Positions 13,410-25,295 of a stretch of 64,000 nt of DNA are shown one piece after another. The stretch is from positions 2,525,637 through 2,589,636 of the forward strand of contig JACDQD010000010.1 in assembly GCA_019843655.1 (NCBI GenBank), given 5' to 3'. Position 1 is the stretch's first letter. Every line of letters starts with the position of its first letter. Made by a program: the position numbers and the translations under genes. Source of the DNA: Lethocerus indicus. Lineage: Eukaryota > Arthropoda > Insecta > Hemiptera > Belostomatidae. Under the pieces are notes generated by a model that worked only from the letters and a program-made list of their open reading frames with translations, had not been told where the DNA came from and did not search any database.

Positions 13410-13420
13410 TAACTGGGTCA
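13410..13420 (+). promoter_or_regulatory. HR3/ROR response element 2
   Basis: TAACTGGGTCA is a second perfect match, in the same orientation and 44 bp after the first. The core ctgggtca is shared with element 1. Confidence 0.6.
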
Positions 13421-14183
13421 GCCACCGGCACCAGTAGGCGGCCGACTACACGGACAGGGTACACCGCTACACTGCGCTAGAGCGGGCCGACACTGGCGCA
13501 GGGCTACAGGGGGAGGGTACCGCCCGGGGGAGGAGTGGGGGTCCGGTGGAAGGGACCTCACTTTCACTTATCGTGCAGGTAGAGGTGGAAGCGGAGGCGG
13601 AGGTGGTGGTGGAGGTGGAGGTGGTACTACCGGTACTGGTAGTGGTGGCGGTGGAGAGGGGGCTCCGTCCGTCTGTCCGTGCGTCTACCGGCGGCCCGGC
13701 CCCGGCTACCCGGCTCCCTCGTCGGCTCATTGCTCGCTAAGAGCCCGCACCGACACTATGTCCTTACCTCACCGTTACTCGACACTCGGTCCGTTTTTAT
13801 CCGACGCCGCTTATTACACTCGTATATAGTACCGCGTCTGTCGTTCTCTAATTCCGATAGGGATTAAACGGAAGTGGCGAGGCGTATTTGTTGTGCGCGT
13901 CGGAGGGTGTCGGGTGTTTGTCTCCGGTCGGGCCGAGGTTAGAGTGGCTAGGGGCGCGTGTGGTCGGAGTGCGCCCGGAGTGAGTGGGGAGACAGCAGCG
14001 GGATCGGGAGCAGGAGCAGGAGCAGGATCAGGAGCGGGAGCGAGCTCGGGACTGGCCAGTACCGGCGCTCACCGCCCACCGCCCGGTCGGACCCGCCTCT
14101 ACTTCCGTCACTTTATTCGTCGTCCCTCTCAGTGTTCAGTGCGACCCGGTACTCTAGCATAGCGGGCCCGACGGATAAGACAG

Positions 14184-14258
14184 ATGTGTCCGCGCGGCGG
14201 AGAGGACGAGGGACGTTTAGCGAAAAGTTCTAGTTTCGATTCTTATAGTTACGAGTGA
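14184..14258 (+). other. Upstream ORF of 24 codons in leader
   Basis: An ATG at 14184 opens a 24-codon frame that ends at TGA 14256-14258, before the beta start. It would affect translation only if the transcription start lies upstream of it. Confidence 0.4.
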
Positions 14259-14264
14259 AGTGCC

Positions 14265-14282
14265 ATGTGCCAGTGCCGGTGA
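14265..14282 (+). other. Minimal upstream ORF (MCQCR-stop)
   Basis: An ATG at 14265 encodes only five residues and stops 11 nt before the ATG at 14294. Such a short reading frame close to the start could modulate initiation. Confidence 0.45.
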
Positions 14283-14293
14283 GCCCAGTAGGA

Positions 14294-14836
14294 ATGTTAT
14301 TGTTAGACATGGAACAACATCCGTCCCTGGCTTCCCTCAACATGTCCCATTTCAACCTGTCTCCTTCGGGGGTCAGGCGGGCGGCGGAGGCGGCGGCGGC
14401 GGAGGGGCGGGGCGGTTCTCCCGTGGGACCTCCTCCCTGTACGGGTCGCCGCCTCTCTACCCGGTCCAACAGACTAATAACGGGCTCTCGGGATTCAATA
14501 ACATCGAAGCGTGTCTATTTTCGGTGGCAGGAGGCGGGGGGTCGCAGCTGGAGGTGCCCGGTTTCCAGCAGTCTCTGGTCCAACCGGGGGCCGAACTGCC
14601 CGACACCAAGGAGGGCATCGAAGAACTCTGCCCCGTTTGCGGTGACAAAGTGTCCGGCTACCATTACGGTCTGCTCACGTGCGAGTCGTGCAAAGGATTT
14701 TTCAAGAGGACCGTACAAAACAAAAAGGTCTACACCTGCGTCGCCGATAGGAGTTGCCACATCGACAAAACCCAAAGGAAAAGATGTCCCTTCTGCCGTT
14801 TCCAAAAGTGCCTCGAAGTCGGAATGAAACTGGAAG
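14294..14836 (+). CDS. ftz-f1: FTZ-F1 nuclear receptor, exon A (N-terminus and zinc fingers)
   Basis: This is the first coding exon of an NR5A orphan nuclear receptor, a nuclear transcription factor that binds YCAAGGYCR as a monomer. I chose the ATG at 14294 because its product starts MLLLDMEQ and contains SLNMSHF, resembling the beta-FTZ-F1 N-terminus of other insects. The ATG at 14309 (MEQH) is an alternative. Two C4 zinc fingers occupy residues 113-173, with cysteines at 113, 116, 130, 133, 149, 155, 165, 168 and 173. The P-box is CESCKG, diagnostic for this group. The exon ends in phase 1 at donor gtaaga (14837). The N-terminal frame and the zinc-finger frame differ by one base. The switch falls at about 14370-14420 in a G-rich GGC repeat, and residue numbers assume one missing base. 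No ATG exists upstream in the zinc-finger frame, so the exon cannot be read whole as given. Confidence 0.93.
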
Positions 14837-15529
14837 GTAAGATCATAACCTTCTTCCTACTATTATATACGCTTCCTTATATTACTAAAAATAACCCTAC
14901 AGATAAGATAGGTTCTTCCCGACGCCACCCGTTTTTCGAGTTATAACCGACGCGTAACTCGGTTCTCATTATCAATCCTTAATCGCGCGACGTTTCTCTT
15001 ATCTCCCCTATCGCCGTATAAAATTTGATCCGATATAACCGGTCTCGAGAAGACGTTCGCCCGTCCGTTTGTTTTCTACGGGTGTGGGTGTTTGTTAGAA
15101 AGGGTGGGGGAGGTAACGATAGCGCCGAGAGATAAGGAGTCGGTCCCGGAGTCGGTCCCCCTACCGGCATAGCCTCCCGGGGCCACCCACCCTCCGCCGG
15201 AATAATAATCATCCCCCACTCGCTCCCTTACTTTTACAACTCGGGTAGGCGGCTACCTGCCCGGCTCACCCTCCGATTGACCGCTTTATCGGTCACACCA
15301 ACCGGGGAACAAACCACCCCACCCCCCACCAATCACCCACCCTGGTACGTTCAAAACTGCAAAAGGTAATGGGGGACGAGAATTCTTCGTGCGTCCGTAG
15401 GAGTAACACTGCTCACACACGTCCATAAACAACACAAATACACACACGGAGAGAGCAGTCTGTTGCTCAAGTTATACCCTACCCGCTTGCTCAACTCCAG
15501 CACGCACACATTCTCCCTCTCCGCGGCCG

Positions 15530-15592
15530 TCTCTCTCGCTCTCTCTCTCCCTCTCTCTCTTTCTTTCTTTCCCTTTCCGTCTCTCTCGCACG
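15530..15592. repeat. CT-rich (GAGA-type) tract
   Basis: Runs of CTCTCT and CTTT lie about 0.7 kb after the exon A donor. On the opposite strand this is a GAGA-factor-like polypurine tract, which could matter for promoter chromatin. Confidence 0.7.
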
Positions 15593-17219
15593 CACGAATA
15601 CAACCGGAAAATAGGTTGCGGTATAACAGACGAGCGACGATCGTATTCGGCCCGGAAAACGGTACCGGACGACCTTCCCTAATATTTTTTCTATTGAACG
15701 AGCGGTTTATCGAGCCGGTCGGAGGGACGCGATCGCTCCGTAACGCGCTTCCCGTGCCGGGAGAGGTACCGGAGGAAAACGAAAGTGGGAGCGGGACGTC
15801 ACTGTGGGAGAATGGGCGTCCGGAGGCTCTGGCGGAATTCCCGTGGAAATCGTGGATCGATCGACGGGACGCCCCCTCTCCGGGCCGCCCCCCGTGGCCG
15901 CCCCCGCCCCCCCATAACTGGCCTTTTTAATGGGCCGACCTTAACCCCGTTCTCCTCGGTTGTCTTTACAATAGGGGACGCCGTTTCGATTCAGCGGAGA
16001 GCGAAACACTTTTACCGAGCCGCCCGCCCGCCCGGTTTTCGCTTTCGTTGTGCGGGCCGACCCCTTCCCTCTCGGCCGCATTTATTTATAATGCCGTTAT
16101 AACGAGCCGTTGAATCCTTCTTTAGAGGAGAGTCCTTCTATCGAGCGAAACTTTATACGGATACCTCCTTAACTGTCTGTGGGCTTTTCGTTTAATAGCC
16201 TAATATTAAAGCTTAAAGCCTAATTATTCGATCGTTCGAACGAATTCCATTAAATTATTGCAGTTTTTACGCGTATTTCGCTTCGGGTATTTTGGATTTC
16301 TTCGAAACTCAATACAGGTTAATGGACTGGCAATTGTAGACGATAACTGTGACCTATATCGTTAGTGTGCTTTGTTCCCTTCTGCTTAGTTTCGTTGTCT
16401 TACGGCGTTGGTAGACAATCGTGGGCAATCAATAATTTACACCTTATTTATTAGGGCGTAATACGATTATCCCAACCGATACCGGATCCAATTTCCGAAT
16501 CTTTCCGCGTGTCATTCGTGCCGAAATGTTGGCCAATCGTGTACTATTAAGCGATGCGCGGAAATCTTCCATTTGACGTCCTTATGGGAGGAAACGTGGA
16601 CTTAGTAGGTCTCTGGCTTGCGCAACCGTTTTGGTTGCGGACACACTTGAAAACTGTTAGGCCCGGGCCTTGGCGGTGGGGGAAGTTTCGCCTGTTCCTG
16701 GCAGTTAAAAACTATATTTATTAACACGCTATAAGAGTAGGAAATATAATAAATACGACAGGCGTACAAAATTGAATCGCGTGTTTCATAAGCGATCGTA
16801 TTTCAGACCTCAGTCGACGATTCTGCCCCAAAGTCCATTGATTGTAAATATTTTCCGTAAATCTTCCGTACGCTGACGGATATAAGATCATATTATTAAA
16901 TATAAATAATAGATTCGACGGATTTAAAAAGGTGGGACGATGACGTACCTCCCATCTTAGGGAACGGTACATTCGGATAAAGACGTCGTACCGAACAAAG
17001 ACTAAAGGCACATTTACACCTACATATCTCCTACGGACAATGAACAATGAATTTAAGTAATGTAAACTGTTATTTCTTCATTACGACATCGAACGGGGGG
17101 CGGGGAGAATTAATGACGATAGCTAATTATTGTTCTGGGCGGTGGTTACGGTTAATTCGACGGACTTACGCGTACTTAGCGAGATGCAAGACTATTAAAA
17201 AAGAAAGAAGTTATTGTTT

Positions 17220-17228
17220 TCAAGGTCG
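17220..17228 (+). promoter_or_regulatory. FTZ-F1 (NR5A) consensus site
   Basis: TCAAGGTCG matches the NR5A site YCAAGGYCR, 2.4 kb into intron 1. Chance matches of this short motif are expected in the window. Confidence 0.25.
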
Positions 17229-20200
17229 GGCCCACCCACTATCCCATTCCTCGGAAAAAAAGTCTTACAAGTATCAATTTGCCAAAAATTACTAGGGTTT
17301 TAATTGCTATTCGATTATTTTCCGTATTAGAACATGGACAGAAAATCCCCCCCGAAATTTCCCGTTAATCCGACGTTATTTTATTATACTTATGGTTGGG
17401 TCATTAAAATACTTAATTTGTTCACGTTTATTATATATTTATCGGACCTAACGTGGTGGCACAGTGAAAGCGAAATCGCAGCGTATATTGTCGGACACAC
17501 GTCGGGACCACATCGCATCTAGTAGGCGCTTTTTGTTTTGTTTTTTTATTTATCTTGTCACCGCTCGCTAATCGGTCGGCCGGGCACGTGTCCGCCGATA
17601 ATTCAGCGAACGACAGAGATTACTACTATATAGAGCAAATGTTTCGCCAGGGCGTTGGGACGGGGGTAGAAGAAGTTAATAGATCATCGAATCTGGTAAT
17701 GCCCGGATAGCTTAGTTGCCGCGATGAGGTAGCGACAAGGAGGGACAGAAAGAGAGAGAGTGAGGGGGGGAATGAGAATGAGAGTGAGAGCGAGAGAGAG
17801 GGCCGACGCTCGTGGGGAATTTGTGAAATGAATTTGAGCCGATTCTGGTTTGGGCAACGCGGCGGACAGACGACTGACAACATCGGCGAGCCGGAGCCCC
17901 GCCCCCGGAATTACCATTACGCAAAACGGCCCCCCTCCCCCTCGCACAACCCGGGGCCCCCATTACAAAATTATCTCCCGTTTTAACCCCTAATCCTAAC
18001 CGAGTGGGCGGTCACAACTGTACACAGTTACACACACTGCCGCCTGATAAGAACAACGGGTTACATTCCCGGCGCGGACGACTTACCATTATCGTGACCT
18101 CGACTGATCCTAATCTCACAGAGCCGAAACAATCGTACTTTAACCGGGGCGATTAGTTCCCCGAAGTTATTCCCTTCCGAAAAGACAAGGTAGAGAGATA
18201 GAATAGAAAACAGAAAGATCCCCCGACGTATAGCTTAAGGGTCAATAAATACAAATGTAAATAATACAGGACGGGAAATATTTTAAAGTAGAACACACTG
18301 TAACTCCGGATTAAATATTAACCGTGGCTTAACACGTTACATTCCCTCTTATATATGTAAATCCGGGAGTATAAACATCGGAACGCCAGACTACATTATA
18401 TAGTCAAATATTATGGGGTCTCCGCGCCCAACGTGGTTGGTCCGGACGTGTACAGAGAACCCAATGTTACCCGAACGGCTGTAATTTCTTTCCCGAAACT
18501 GGGCGCCGACTTTATCGGCGTTATTGAATCCAGCCCGGGATGCCGACTCCGGGACACTTTGCGTCAGGCGAACTTCGTTTGAGCGTTCTATTCCCGGCGG
18601 CGGAACACAGTAACTTGTTAATCCTGTCGCAAGTTCCGATCGCTCGGATGTTTCGACAACCGTTTCCTCCTCCGAAAGGCCTCCCTTTGTGTGCTCGGGA
18701 CCGGTTCTAAAATTGTCCCGGTTAAAATCCCGAATCCGAATAGCAGCTCCCCGTCGACTCGAAACGGGTCGAAAGGGCGTCGCTGCTGTAACATCGTAGT
18801 TGTATTTTAGCCGTGGTAGTCGTGTTTGTCTTCTCCTCTATCTTAAATGCCGTCCATATAAACCCCGCGTTTAGGATTATCACGAAGGAGGCAGTTGTAA
18901 TTACCGACACGTGTCTGAGGTGCGTTTTCTGTTATGACGTCGCAATCGGCGGAAGAATGCTAATAACGGAAAATAGATTCTTATTTTAAGAGTGTTTTCA
19001 CTGGAATGGGCATTACAGCCATTGGACAGGGGCCGAAGCCGCCATGTCGTATTTATAGCCAGACATACCTTAACATTTTTTTGGTTTTGATCCCGAACTG
19101 TGGATTCGTTGACGCTTGTTTCAACCGACGACACTTCGAACCGTCAGTGTTATATTTATTTGTCGGACGGGGAACTGTTAAATTTGGGGAAATAATTTCA
19201 TCGTGTTAAAGACCAAATTTTCGTAATTGACTAACATACTACCGGAATTGACATAGTGTAGACAGACCGAGCGGTGAATTTTCGTAACGGTTTCAATCCT
19301 AAACACCGTAGAACGAGCGGCAGTCTGTCGAGGCCCGGGGTTGGGGTGAGGAGGGGGGAAGTATGCGAAATGACTTTCGACAACGCAGCCTGTGTTTGGG
19401 CAACAGGCCCACTGGGGGAATTCTCTAAAGGTCCGATTTTAAATTCGTGTAGGCCGCCGTTTCGTTTTCGTAGGCCCTGGCGACGGCCCAGAGAACTCCG
19501 CTCTTAATTAATGAAATATTGTCCTACATTGTTTTAACCGTTTGTAACACAATTTTAACAGTTAAATTCAGAACCGGCGCGGTTTTGTCATTCATATTTA
19601 CGTATACTTTTATATTACTATAATATATTATTATAATTATTTAAGGCGTGGTATTTGAGGGGGTGGTAGTTATATATCATAACCTATAAAAACACTATGA
19701 AATAATCTATACTGGAATATGAATTACATATAAATTGTATATTTATACGAATACTTAAGGAAGATAAGCCCAAAATTTAACTGAGATTAGGAAATGCCGC
19801 TCTTACTGTGTTCAGTGTAAAATGTGGTGTCCGGTTAGTGCGGTTAAGAGCCATCGTCGATCCGACGACGTTACGGCTTCCAGATGTTAGTCTGAGGTCA
19901 GTACAGCAATTCTGGGAGTTCTTCGCCATTTTTTCCCAGATTTCTTTCCCACTTCGTTAGTGTATTAAAAAATTATCTCAATGTATTACAATTAACCGAA
20001 TAGTTTATTTTACCTTTGTCTCGGCTTTATTTTCCATTCAATTTTTATATCACGAAGCATTGTTTGGGGGGGGGGGGTCTTTCATCGACGTGGGTCTTTC
20101 AACGAATCGACGTCGCAATCTATAATCCTAAATTCTTAGACCCCAAACATATGGCGGTTAGTTCCCCTTTGCAGGCCTCCAGTGTTTGTATCTGTACAAT

Positions 20201-20365
20201 GAATTTCGACAACCGATTCAGGTTCGATTTCAGTCGAAGACGGGGCGGCGGTGGCGGCAAACAAGACACCTGACTGCCTAGTCGGGCCGGGCCCTACTGC
20301 CCGTGTTGGGGCCCGACCCCCATGTTTTCAGCACCGATAGTAGTTTTGGGCTGTGAACGCACAGT

Positions 20366-20391
20366 CACACACACACACACACACACACACA
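20366..20391. repeat. (CA)n microsatellite
   Basis: Uninterrupted CA repeat, followed by GC-rich and further CA-containing sequence up to about 20.43 kb. Confidence 0.95.
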
Positions 20392-20448
20392 GTGTGGGGC
20401 GCGCGCACACTCACAAACACACACACAGCAGTCACACTCACACAGACC

Positions 20449-20510
20449 TCTTTTTCTCTCTCTCTCTCTCTCTCCCTCTCCCTCCCTCCCTCTTTCTCTC
20501 TCTCTCGCTC
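20449..20510. repeat. (CT)n and CCCT-rich tract
   Basis: Almost pure pyrimidine. It generates Ser/Leu-rich open frames that are not genes. Confidence 0.95.
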
Positions 20511-23131
20511 GCTCACTCACACAGTCACAACACTGATGAAACTTGTCCCAATTGTGAAAGCCTGGCCGACCCCCTCCCTCACTCCACCGCTCCCTCCATC
20601 CCTCCATAGTGGGTACTACTTCGCTCCTCTAAAACCTCCTTCCTATCCCCATCGTATTCTCTCAGTGCTCTCATCCCCATTATATACGGATTTATTGTTG
20701 TATTTTACACCCTGTCATATTTTCACCCTTAGGCGCCACTTAGGGTACACTTCGCGAGTCCCCTTGCTAAAAAAAATTTATTTAACGAATACAATTAATT
20801 CGATATAATTTTAAACAACCAAATGTTCAAACCCCCTTTCTGGGTATCCCACGATTATGGTAAGGTTGAGAATCACTACAAATGTTGTATTTAAACTGGC
20901 AATTGAATGAACATTTGTTCCTACAACGGGGATCGATCTAGTGTTCTCGAGTCCGCATATTACGTACGTTAGGAGTGGATTAAATTTAATGTTATATTTA
21001 CAACGACAATAACTATAATATCGATAAAAATATAGATGGCGTTCGCTTTGTAGAGTTATAAATTCACAGAATTTCGTTTAGTTTTACTTAAAATTAGTGG
21101 TTGGTTGGTCCCGGGGGGGGGGGCTCATAGTTATGCATATAGTTGTGCTTATACTCATTGATGTCTGGTGGGTCGGCCGGTACACGTGAGCCGGGTGACA
21201 ATTCGTCCCCACAACCTCCTCGGACATTATGTAAGCGTCTGCCCCTGTCCTTCCTAGCGGCGGCCTAGGCTAAATAAATCGGCCGCCCATTTCCCAGATG
21301 CAGCATTTGTTGCCTAGTTGTAAACACGATTGCGGGTTATGTTGGGGGTGTTGCTCGCATGCCAATATGGCAGTCTCCAACTGGGACAATTTAGTTTCGG
21401 ACTCGAACCTTACATGGGGGTGGTTCCTCTTCTACTGATTTTGGGGAAAAGACCTGATCCATGTGTAATGAGTCATTTTAATATTATATCACCCGTTATG
21501 ACCCAACAGGTTTTCATTGTTGAAATCAATCAGTTTAATATTCCAAATTTGGTCCAGATATGTAATAAACCGACTGTTGATTCATTGGCCTCACGTAATT
21601 GTCACCGTACGCCGTCCGTTTGACGATTGTGTTACGGCACCGTCGTCCGACCCGTATTAGTGCTTGGGTATCGTTATTGTATATGCAATATTTTATTGAT
21701 ATTATTGCGCAATTTGTAATTTGGTATGCAATCGAGAAGAGCGCGCGCGCGGTAGGGCAGGCGAAGTTTCAGTTACATTGTCGCCTCTGTACATACATGG
21801 CCCGTACGAAGACTACACGGGTTTACATGCTGTAAGTGAGGAGTATGAAATGTTAGTACCGAAGATAGGATATGGAAGGAAGTTATGAATAAAGCTTATT
21901 CTGTTTTTAACTCGTTATCGTGATTTGTAGAAATAATAAAGCCCCGCTTTATGTTTTAAGATTATAATTAGATGTGTTTACTAGGTTAGATACCATAATT
22001 TCGTCTCGACTTTATAGGGTACAATGTTGCCCATTTATGGGTTAAGAGCGTGCTTGTCCATGACACTCATAACTCATTACGGACTGGGTTTAATTATATG
22101 CGTTTACTAATCTCCCTTGGTTAAATAAATTGAAACAGTTTTTTATCACGGGTGGGGGACGGGTCTAATTCGGTCAATCAGTCTATCTGTCTTAGTATAT
22201 TTTTAGTTTCGTCTGTAGTTGTGGAACTGTTCTGAATTTCGTTCCGAATTGAAAATAATTCGGAAATAAAACACAAATATCTCCGAATATGTTATAATTT
22301 TGAAAATAATAATCGAAAGTGTTGTAGTTCGGTTTCATTGAATAAGATTTACAGTTAGGTGGTTACGGTTAGGTGCCCTCCACTTAACTGTTCCACGCTT
22401 AGAGGGTTACCTACACTGGTTGCAGAAGAAAAATATATTAACAACACAGAAGTACGTTTTATGAATTACACTTCTATAATTTTGGTTAAATTTCTGGGAT
22501 TCTTCTTATATTTCAAAACTGATGTGAATGGCTTTAATACATTTTAACAAAAAAAAAATAGAAATTATATTACACGTCTATATTATTATATCTAGTATAT
22601 AGTATCTTAATTTATGTTTTCAAATAATTAATGTTACTATAATTACAAGCAACAATAATTTTAATACATTCTAGCTTTCTATTGTCCCTCTGTGCGTCTC
22701 GGCATCGGGTCAAAACTCATCGATTAGTAGAGTCAAAAATAGACCGCTTTTCCTTTTCAGAGTTCGAGAGGAAATTTCTTCAGAACGTGGCCGAACGCCG
22801 TGATATTTCCACATCGTCCATCCCGGTATTGTTTTCGTTATCCTCGGTTCGTGGTTCTTTTCTTCCTTCCCCCGTTCTTTTTTTTATCCATTTATTATTG
22901 CGCCCGTTAGCAATTCGCGGGGAGACTACCGGTCGTAAATTAAGTGAAAATTCTGTTCTCTGTTTGACGCTGTGTCCAAACCCGATTAGTAATGGTTAAC
23001 AAAGGGCTCGAAAAATAAATAAGTTTATTAAAGTGGCGGGTGGGAGGGGTCTTAGTTGGATGTAAGTGTCGAAGGAGAGAAGGATATGAATGGCGGGGAT
23101 TAACGAGTTTTCTTGTACATGGATTGCTTGC

Positions 23132-23231
<100 letters not shown>

Positions 23232-24145
23232 CCACAGGGGTCACTGGAGGCGTACCGGTGTATGCGCCCGGTGACCCCGAGATCCCCGCTGCTCACATTA
23301 GCTGAGCACTGTAGAACAATTACACGCCGGCGTATAACACTAGACAATACTCATGACAAAGTAATAAGGAATGGCGACTCAGAGCTACCGACCCTGAGAG
23401 AGAGAGGGTCATCTTTAGATGTGTTGAGAAATCGGGATTAATGAACACGCGGAACAGAATGGAATGAAAAAAAAACCGACAGATTTCTTCCCCTCTCTTT
23501 CCCGTCTGTTTCTGTCTGTGTACTTGAATTTAATTATAGTGTTTAACGAACCGGCGTTGGTCCGACAGAGCCGGACCCCATTGTCGTTATCGTCGGATGA
23601 CCGAGTTATCTTCGGGCTCGGGTCCGAGGCTCCATAAAACAAACAATGAACTGAACGGGTCATCGTAGCGAGATAAATATTTAAAAAATATATATTCTTT
23701 TCTGTACTACTCGGCGTTCTTTTCTCTCTATTGTCTACGGCCCAATCGTGTATATTAACTTGGATTTGCATTAAGTTCGTTCACTTCGATCCATCCGTTG
23801 AATATGTTATTTGGTGACGACTTGTAACATCCAACCTACATTCTGATGGGGTATGATATATATGAAGTTAACTCTTGTATTAATGAGGTTCTATGATGAA
23901 CTATATTTTCCGGCAGTGCGACCTCACTGGCGGCAATAGAAGGTTAGGTGTTACCCGAGTGAATCCCCCCCCCCATTAAAGCTTTAACGTACCGATCGAG
24001 CCGATAAATTGAACGTTGGGAACATTCTTATTTTGGGGTTCGACTAGGAGAATAGAAAATGGGGATCTTGAGCCTCGTTGAATAGTTTTGAATAAGTAGG
24101 ATATGAAATAAAAGAAGGTTAGTGTGGGAGGGACGGTTGAATTGA

Positions 24146-24410
24146 AAGAGGCGGTGATGGAGAGAGAAAGAGAGAGAGAGTGAGAGCGAGCGAGTGAGCT
24201 AAGGGACGAAGAGGACGAGAAGGGGAGGTAAGATAGGTATAAAAGAGAGAGAGTGAGTGAAGGCGAGGAATGAAGGGAGAGGGAGTAAAGGATAGAGTGA
24301 CTCGACGATCAAATGAGGGGGGGCGAGAGCGAGAGAGAGAGAGGGAGAGGGAGAAGGAGTGAGAGATTGATGAAGCGAGAAAGAGAAGGAAGGAGAGAGC
24401 GAGAGAGACT
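24146..24410. repeat. GA-rich polypurine region
   Basis: About 260 bp dominated by gagaga, ggagag and gcgaga units with interruptions. Open frames on both strands are low-complexity artefacts. Confidence 0.85.
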
Positions 24411-25021
24411 GTGGCTGGTATTGTTCTGTTCCAGTAACCTTTAGAGATTGGACCAGACCCTGGGCTGTAGTAATAGTTGCGTCACAGCACGAGTGTAGTC
24501 TACAGGGGAGAGCAGAGAGCCGGCTTGGCCCAATACCACTCTCCTTTATTGCTCGACTCCTTCCATCTCTTCTATCTTCTATCCCTCCCACCGTCCCTAT
24601 ATTATATCGCTCCGCGTTGTCCACCATTGTCGCTCTTTCCTTTTCTCGGGGATACACGTTTTGTTGAATTCACCGGTCTTCATAAACTATTGAAGAGATC
24701 CATCTCGAATTCGTTTACAGTTTGTGGCCCAAAATGGCCTATCGTTCGATGTTCCTTCATCGGCTCGGCTTCGTTACCCAAGACCGTCGAATGGTATAAT
24801 CCGAAATACACGAGTTCTAGAAGTGACGACACTCCGTGTTGGTACTGTTTTATGATCATCCCACATGCGGGACGCTTGTATGGGCGCCATTTAAAAGAAA
24901 AATACGACGGCGGGGTAATAAGGTAAAGAGCGACCGGCCAGAGAAGGGAGTGTGATGTGTTACTCTCAGCGGTTCCAACATACCGTGACCAAACGGATGT
25001 CCGCTCGTGTACCCCCTCCCC

Positions 25022-25024
<3 letters not shown>

Positions 25025-25055
<31 letters not shown>
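25025..25055. repeat. (TC)n microsatellite
   Basis: Perfect TC repeat of about 31 bp. Confidence 0.95.
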
Positions 25056-25058
<3 letters not shown>

Positions 25059-25224
25059 GCTTCCCCCCTTCTGTATCGCTCCTCCCTCCCTCTCGTGGCA
25101 CCTGAGCGACTCACCTTTGTGTCGCAGAGCTGAGCTGTCCTGGTGCTGGGTAGTGGAGCCGACCGTGGTGGGGGAAGCCACATGGTCGTGGCGGCTGACC
25201 CAATTCTCAGAGACGTGTGTTGCC

Positions 25225-25228
<4 letters not shown>

Positions 25229-25277
<49 letters not shown>

Positions 25278-25295
25278 GCACACACACACACACAC
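25229..25295. repeat. (CA)n microsatellite
   Basis: CA repeat of about 67 bp with a short cgcg interruption. It gives poly-His/Thr frames within the longest spurious open frame of the window. Confidence 0.97.

Larger units (their letters stand above)
13141..14293 (+). promoter_or_regulatory. ftz-f1: beta-FTZ-F1 promoter and 5' leader
   Basis: The sequence changes here from AT-rich to GC- and CpG-rich, and stays so through exon A. The region holds two HR3/ROR elements, a G-quadruplex motif, GGT and GGAGCA-type repeats, and initiator-like TCAGTG near 14133 and 14139. I cannot fix the transcription start. The HR3 sites may lie just upstream or inside the leader, because in Drosophila the HR3 sites are described as downstream of the beta start site. 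Open frames through this stretch are low in complexity and not conserved-looking, so I treat it as noncoding. Confidence 0.6.

Noticed and set aside
15463..15930. Open frame of 155 codons just after exon A
   Set aside because: CT-tract and GC-rich composition with no recognisable domain. It lies inside intron 1, and a second frame is equally open.
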